Assembly: GCA_030587365.1 (NCBI GenBank)
Contig: JAUQZE010000002.1
Location: 1-64,000, forward strand
Direction of reading: 5' to 3'
DNA: 64,000 nt
DNA from: Candidatus Freyarchaeota archaeon
GTDB lineage: Archaea > Asgardarchaeota > Jordiarchaeia > Jordiarchaeales > Jordiarchaeaceae
The notes under the pieces are model-generated. The model was not told the DNA's origin, did not search any database, and saw only the letters and a list, made by a program, of their open reading frames with translations. This document shows positions 61,447 through 64,000 of this stretch, one piece after another (the first letter of the stretch is position 1; the number at the start of each line of letters is the position of its first letter). The position numbers and the translations under genes were made by a program.

Positions 61447-62331
61447 TCATGGGCTGAGACGAAATAGGATGTGGAGTGCTGTCGTATGGAAACCCGATTT
61501 TTCAAAAGCTTTTCTGGCTGCGACGTTAAATTGGCTTATGTACGAGATGGGTTGGTATCCTTTGCTCTCCAGGTAATCGGCTAATTTTGATATCATGTAG
61601 GAGCCGTAACCTCGTCTCCTATAGTTTCTTTGTACTACGGGGGCTATTGCTACATAATTGTTATACCTTTGTTTCGTCCAGTATGCAACCCCTGCCACTA
61701 TGCCTTCCCGAATCAAAGTCCAGTAGCTGTCGTTACCAATCTCTGATTTTATGCGGTGGTAATCCTCTTGTTTCACTCCTGCGTTCTCTGGCTCTTCACC
61801 GAGAAATAATTTGAATGCCTCATCAAGTGTTTCCTCAGTTATCGGCCTAAACTCTAGGTTTTCTTGGTGCTCCGTGTCTACTTTTTTCTCTCTCAATAAA
61901 ATGGGGTCCGCCACATCGAAATGGTAGCCCCTTTCAAGGAGGAATGAGAGTAGAAAGGTGTCGTCGGTACGCACATAAATTCCTCTAGGTTCAAACTGCT
62001 TGGTCACTAGATGAAGAATCTCATCGCTTATCGCCCTATATCCCCTTTTAATGTAAAGCTCTATGATGCTTTTCCCGTACAACGGAGCAAAGAATTTTTC
62101 CAAGTAAACCCAGTAACATATTGTCTCATCCCTCAAGCAAAGCCCCCAACAGGTGCCGTTTTTAACTGCTTGCTCCAAAAAATCAATAACTAGGGGTATT
62201 CTCAACTCCTTCATTCTTGTTTCTCTGAGGACTTTGACATCTTCTAGGTCAAATTGTTTAAGTTCCAAGCGGTGTGCCCTCCAACTCTGGCAGTATGCAC
62301 ATTTTATACCATTCTCTTTAGGCTTGAACAA
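61447..62331 (-). CDS. GNAT-family acetyltransferase
   Basis: This 294-residue protein has a small N-terminal CAYCQSW motif and two GNAT-like parts. The C-terminal one is complete, with YNNYVAIAPVVQRNYRRRGY, GSYMISKLADYLESKGY (acetyl-CoA loop R-R-x-G-Y-G) and AARKAFEKSGFHTT. The TTG start is preceded by AAGAAGG. The substrate is unknown. It begins only 30 bases downstream of the TnpB 3' end, so the IS may have inserted in its promoter region. Confidence 0.75.
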   Translation of the reverse strand: MFKPKENGIKCAYCQSWRAHRLELKQFDLEDVKVLRETRMKELRIPLVIDFLEQAVKNGTCWGLCLRDETICYWVYLEKFFAPLYGKSIIELYIKRGYRAISDEILHLVTKQFEPRGIYVRTDDTFLLSFLLERGYHFDVADPILLREKKVDTEHQENLEFRPITEETLDEAFKLFLGEEPENAGVKQEDYHRIKSEIGNDSYWTLIREGIVAGVAYWTKQRYNNYVAIAPVVQRNYRRRGYGSYMISKLADYLESKGYQPISYISQFNVAARKAFEKSGFHTTALHILFRLSP

Positions 62332-62360
62332 AATTAGTTGTGCCTTCTTAAAAATCCTTT

Positions 62361-62385
62361 GTTAGAATATTAAAACCATTCTAAC
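62361..62385. repeat. Hairpin at the TnpB 3' end
   Basis: GTTAGAAT (62361-62368) and ATTCTAAC (62378-62385) form a perfect eight-base stem with a nine-base loop, overlapping the TnpB stop codon. IS200/IS605 elements carry subterminal hairpins near their right end, and the guide RNA scaffold of TnpB overlaps the 3' end of the gene. This hairpin may be one of these. The exact end of the element is not visible. Confidence 0.5.
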
Positions 62386-63554
62386 TGGGTGAAGCCCTAC
62401 ACCCTCTATCCCGTCCGCGAAAGCTTTTGGGAATGCCTTCCGTATAATATTGTATGCAGCGTTCACGTCTGCATTAATTATTATCCCCTTTTTACTCCTG
62501 AATAATCCTCTGTTCATCCTCTTGCCAGCGTATTCATCGAGGTGCTTTATTGGTTCGCTGTCTAAGAAGCTGCATTTTGAGGTGTGATTCTCCTCCCGCA
62601 ATATCACCGTTATTCCCGCTTCCTCTGCCTTGTATTTGATCTGGCTTATCAGTTTGTGGAAGGGTAGCTGTACGAAGTTCTGGTTGTTTCTCCTCCCAAG
62701 ATTTGAGTTCTGCTTCCAGTTGTTGTTATGACCAAGCACTACTGTACCAATGTCGTGTTTAATACACCAACCTACGATTTCGCGGCTCAACTTGTGGAAT
62801 AGGTCTTTTATCTTCCGGTTTCTCTTCTCTGTAGTCTTTGCAGCTTGGAGCTTGTCTTAATCCCTTGCTTGTCATAAATGCTCTGCAGTCTGGCTCTCTC
62901 CTTGTTATAATATTGGTTTATGGATTTCGCCACACCGCCCTTAACAGCAATCGGCTTCTCCCCGATGTTGTTTACAATGGTTGCGATGTTTCTCAATCCC
63001 AAATCAATACCCGCAATCCTGCTTCCATCCAATCTCAAAGTTTCTACAACTTTATGGTAAACCACCTCAAGGATGTAACCCACACCCCTTGGAACTATTC
63101 TGATTTCCCTCAAGTCTGTTTTGTCATCCAGCCTCGTTTCAACCCTGAGACCAACCATTTCGGGAAAACAGATTTTCCCATTTTTTATTCTGCACTGCTG
63201 GTTGGTGAAGATTAGCAGGAACTCGCCGTCCTTCTCCTTGTATCTAGGCATTTTGGGCTGGTCGAAGTATTTTTCGGGGTGCTTTTTCCAGTCCTTTAGA
63301 GCGTTGAAGAAGGATTTCCAGCTCCTTTCCAAAACCCTTAGGATTTGCTGTGCGGTTTGTGCTGGAAGGGCTTTGTAGTTCTCGGAGCCCTTAAGCATCT
63401 CCGCAAGTTCATTATACCTTATCCATTTTTTGGTCTTGAATAGTGCCTGTCTCACGATGTAGTTGGTCTCGTTGTACAGGTTTTTGGAGTGGTGGCATAG
63501 CCTGCTCAGGTTGGCGCTTGGCTTGAGGTGAATCTGCTCCGTTCTGGTCACCAT
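62362..63554 (-). pseudogene. tnpB: IS605-type TnpB, one frameshift
   Basis: The TnpB (OrfB) RNA-guided nuclease is split into two frames. Part 1 (63554 to about 62825) holds the N-terminal domain, the helix ARLQSIYDKQG and RuvC-I with GIDLGLRNIA. Part 2 (to 62362) holds IKDLFHKLSREIVGW, REENHTSKCSFLD with the RuvC-II Glu, NADVNAAYN with the RuvC-III Asp, and GIEGVGLHP. All three catalytic acids are present. A single-base shift near 62822-62830 (LQRRETGR-stop versus RRNRKIKD) separates them. It belongs to the TnpB branch without the second zinc-finger cysteines. No TnpA is present. Confidence 0.8.
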
Positions 63555-63569
63555 CGTCCCCGACACCAT

Positions 63570-64000
63570 TCATGCACCATGATTTTCCGTTTTACTCATT
63601 AACTTTTTTGGCCGTTAAACTTTTTTAAGCCTTATTGGGATGAAACTGTCTTTTAAACTTACAAAGGTAGATTTCTTTCTGTTAGGATATCTGCTTCTTC
63701 CTTTTATGTTCTGATTGCTTGTTTCTAGTAAGTTTTGGGAGTGTACTCATCATGATGTGCGGAAGACAGAAAAAGTAGTGGTGGGTTTTATAAGATTGTA
63801 ACGCCGAGATTCACAGTGAAGGGTGTCGGTCTATCCCTCGGTGGAGAGATAAGCCCTTATAGACAAAGAGTTGAACTAATTTTGTTCCAGAGCATCCTTT
63901 ATATATTTCTTCTTGAATGGTAATTTAACTTTTATTCAAACAGAAGATATGAAAATTCTATGGGTAGGACTATTTTGTTTTAAAGGGTGGTTATTTTGAG
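63570..64000. other. Terminal intergenic region
   Basis: About 430 bases up to the right edge. It probably includes the left end of the TnpB element, but no hairpin or boundary could be assigned. A tiny frame from ATG 63950 (16 codons) is not convincing. No RNA gene recognised. Confidence 0.3.

Overview
The window looks like a piece of an uncultured archaeal chromosome. Group II chaperonins, an MtrH-like methyltransferase, a radical SAM protein of the tetraether-lipid-synthase type, ADP-forming acyl-CoA synthetase alpha subunits, a longin/roadblock-like protein and frequent TTG/GTG starts behind GGAGG/GAGGTG ribosome sites all point to Archaea. A Bathyarchaeia-like member of the Thermoproteota is my best guess, by inference only. 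No rRNA, tRNA or CRISPR array was found.

Layout. (1) 1-18.6 kb is a corrinoid one-carbon region. It holds two paralogous URO-D-type methyltransferases, each followed by an SCP2-like protein, plus a corrinoid protein, an MtrH-like methyltransferase, DsrE/F/H-like proteins, a flavin-binding protein and a RACo-type corrinoid activator. Among them lie a double-length chaperonin (two TCP-1 subunits in one chain) and a third divergent chaperonin. The left edge is a graveyard of broken genes. (2) 19-34.3 kb carries two pairs of FAD-linked dehydrogenase plus CCG-type iron-sulfur subunit, a third iron-sulfur gene broken by UAG, a three-gene isopropylmalate/homoaconitate-type module, and several decayed genes. 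(3) A dispersed family of Cys-containing proteins resembling V4R/hydrocarbon-binding domains occurs at 22.7, 25.9, 26.9, 27.8, 34.7, 36.3, 42.5 and 43.1 kb, usually beside redox or acyl-CoA genes. (4) 37.4-47.2 kb has a phosphoribosyltransferase, two acyl-CoA synthetase alpha subunits, a split MaoC-type hydratase coupled to two V4R-like genes, an amidohydrolase, a longin-like protein and rubrerythrin. (5) 47.7-64 kb has an MFS transporter, an enoyl-CoA hydratase, a QueG-like iron-sulfur protein, a large TPR cluster, a GNAT protein and a frameshifted IS605-type TnpB.

How the parts may work together (inference): methyl groups from an unknown donor would pass through the corrinoid protein, kept active by the RACo-type ATPase, to tetrahydromethanopterin via the MtrH-like protein or to another acceptor via the URO-D proteins. 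Electrons from organic-acid oxidation would enter through the FAD/Fe-S pairs. The closely linked special chaperonins may serve this enzyme set. Repeats, duplications, a gene-conversion tract, a MITE-like element and several pseudogenes show that the region is in active flux.
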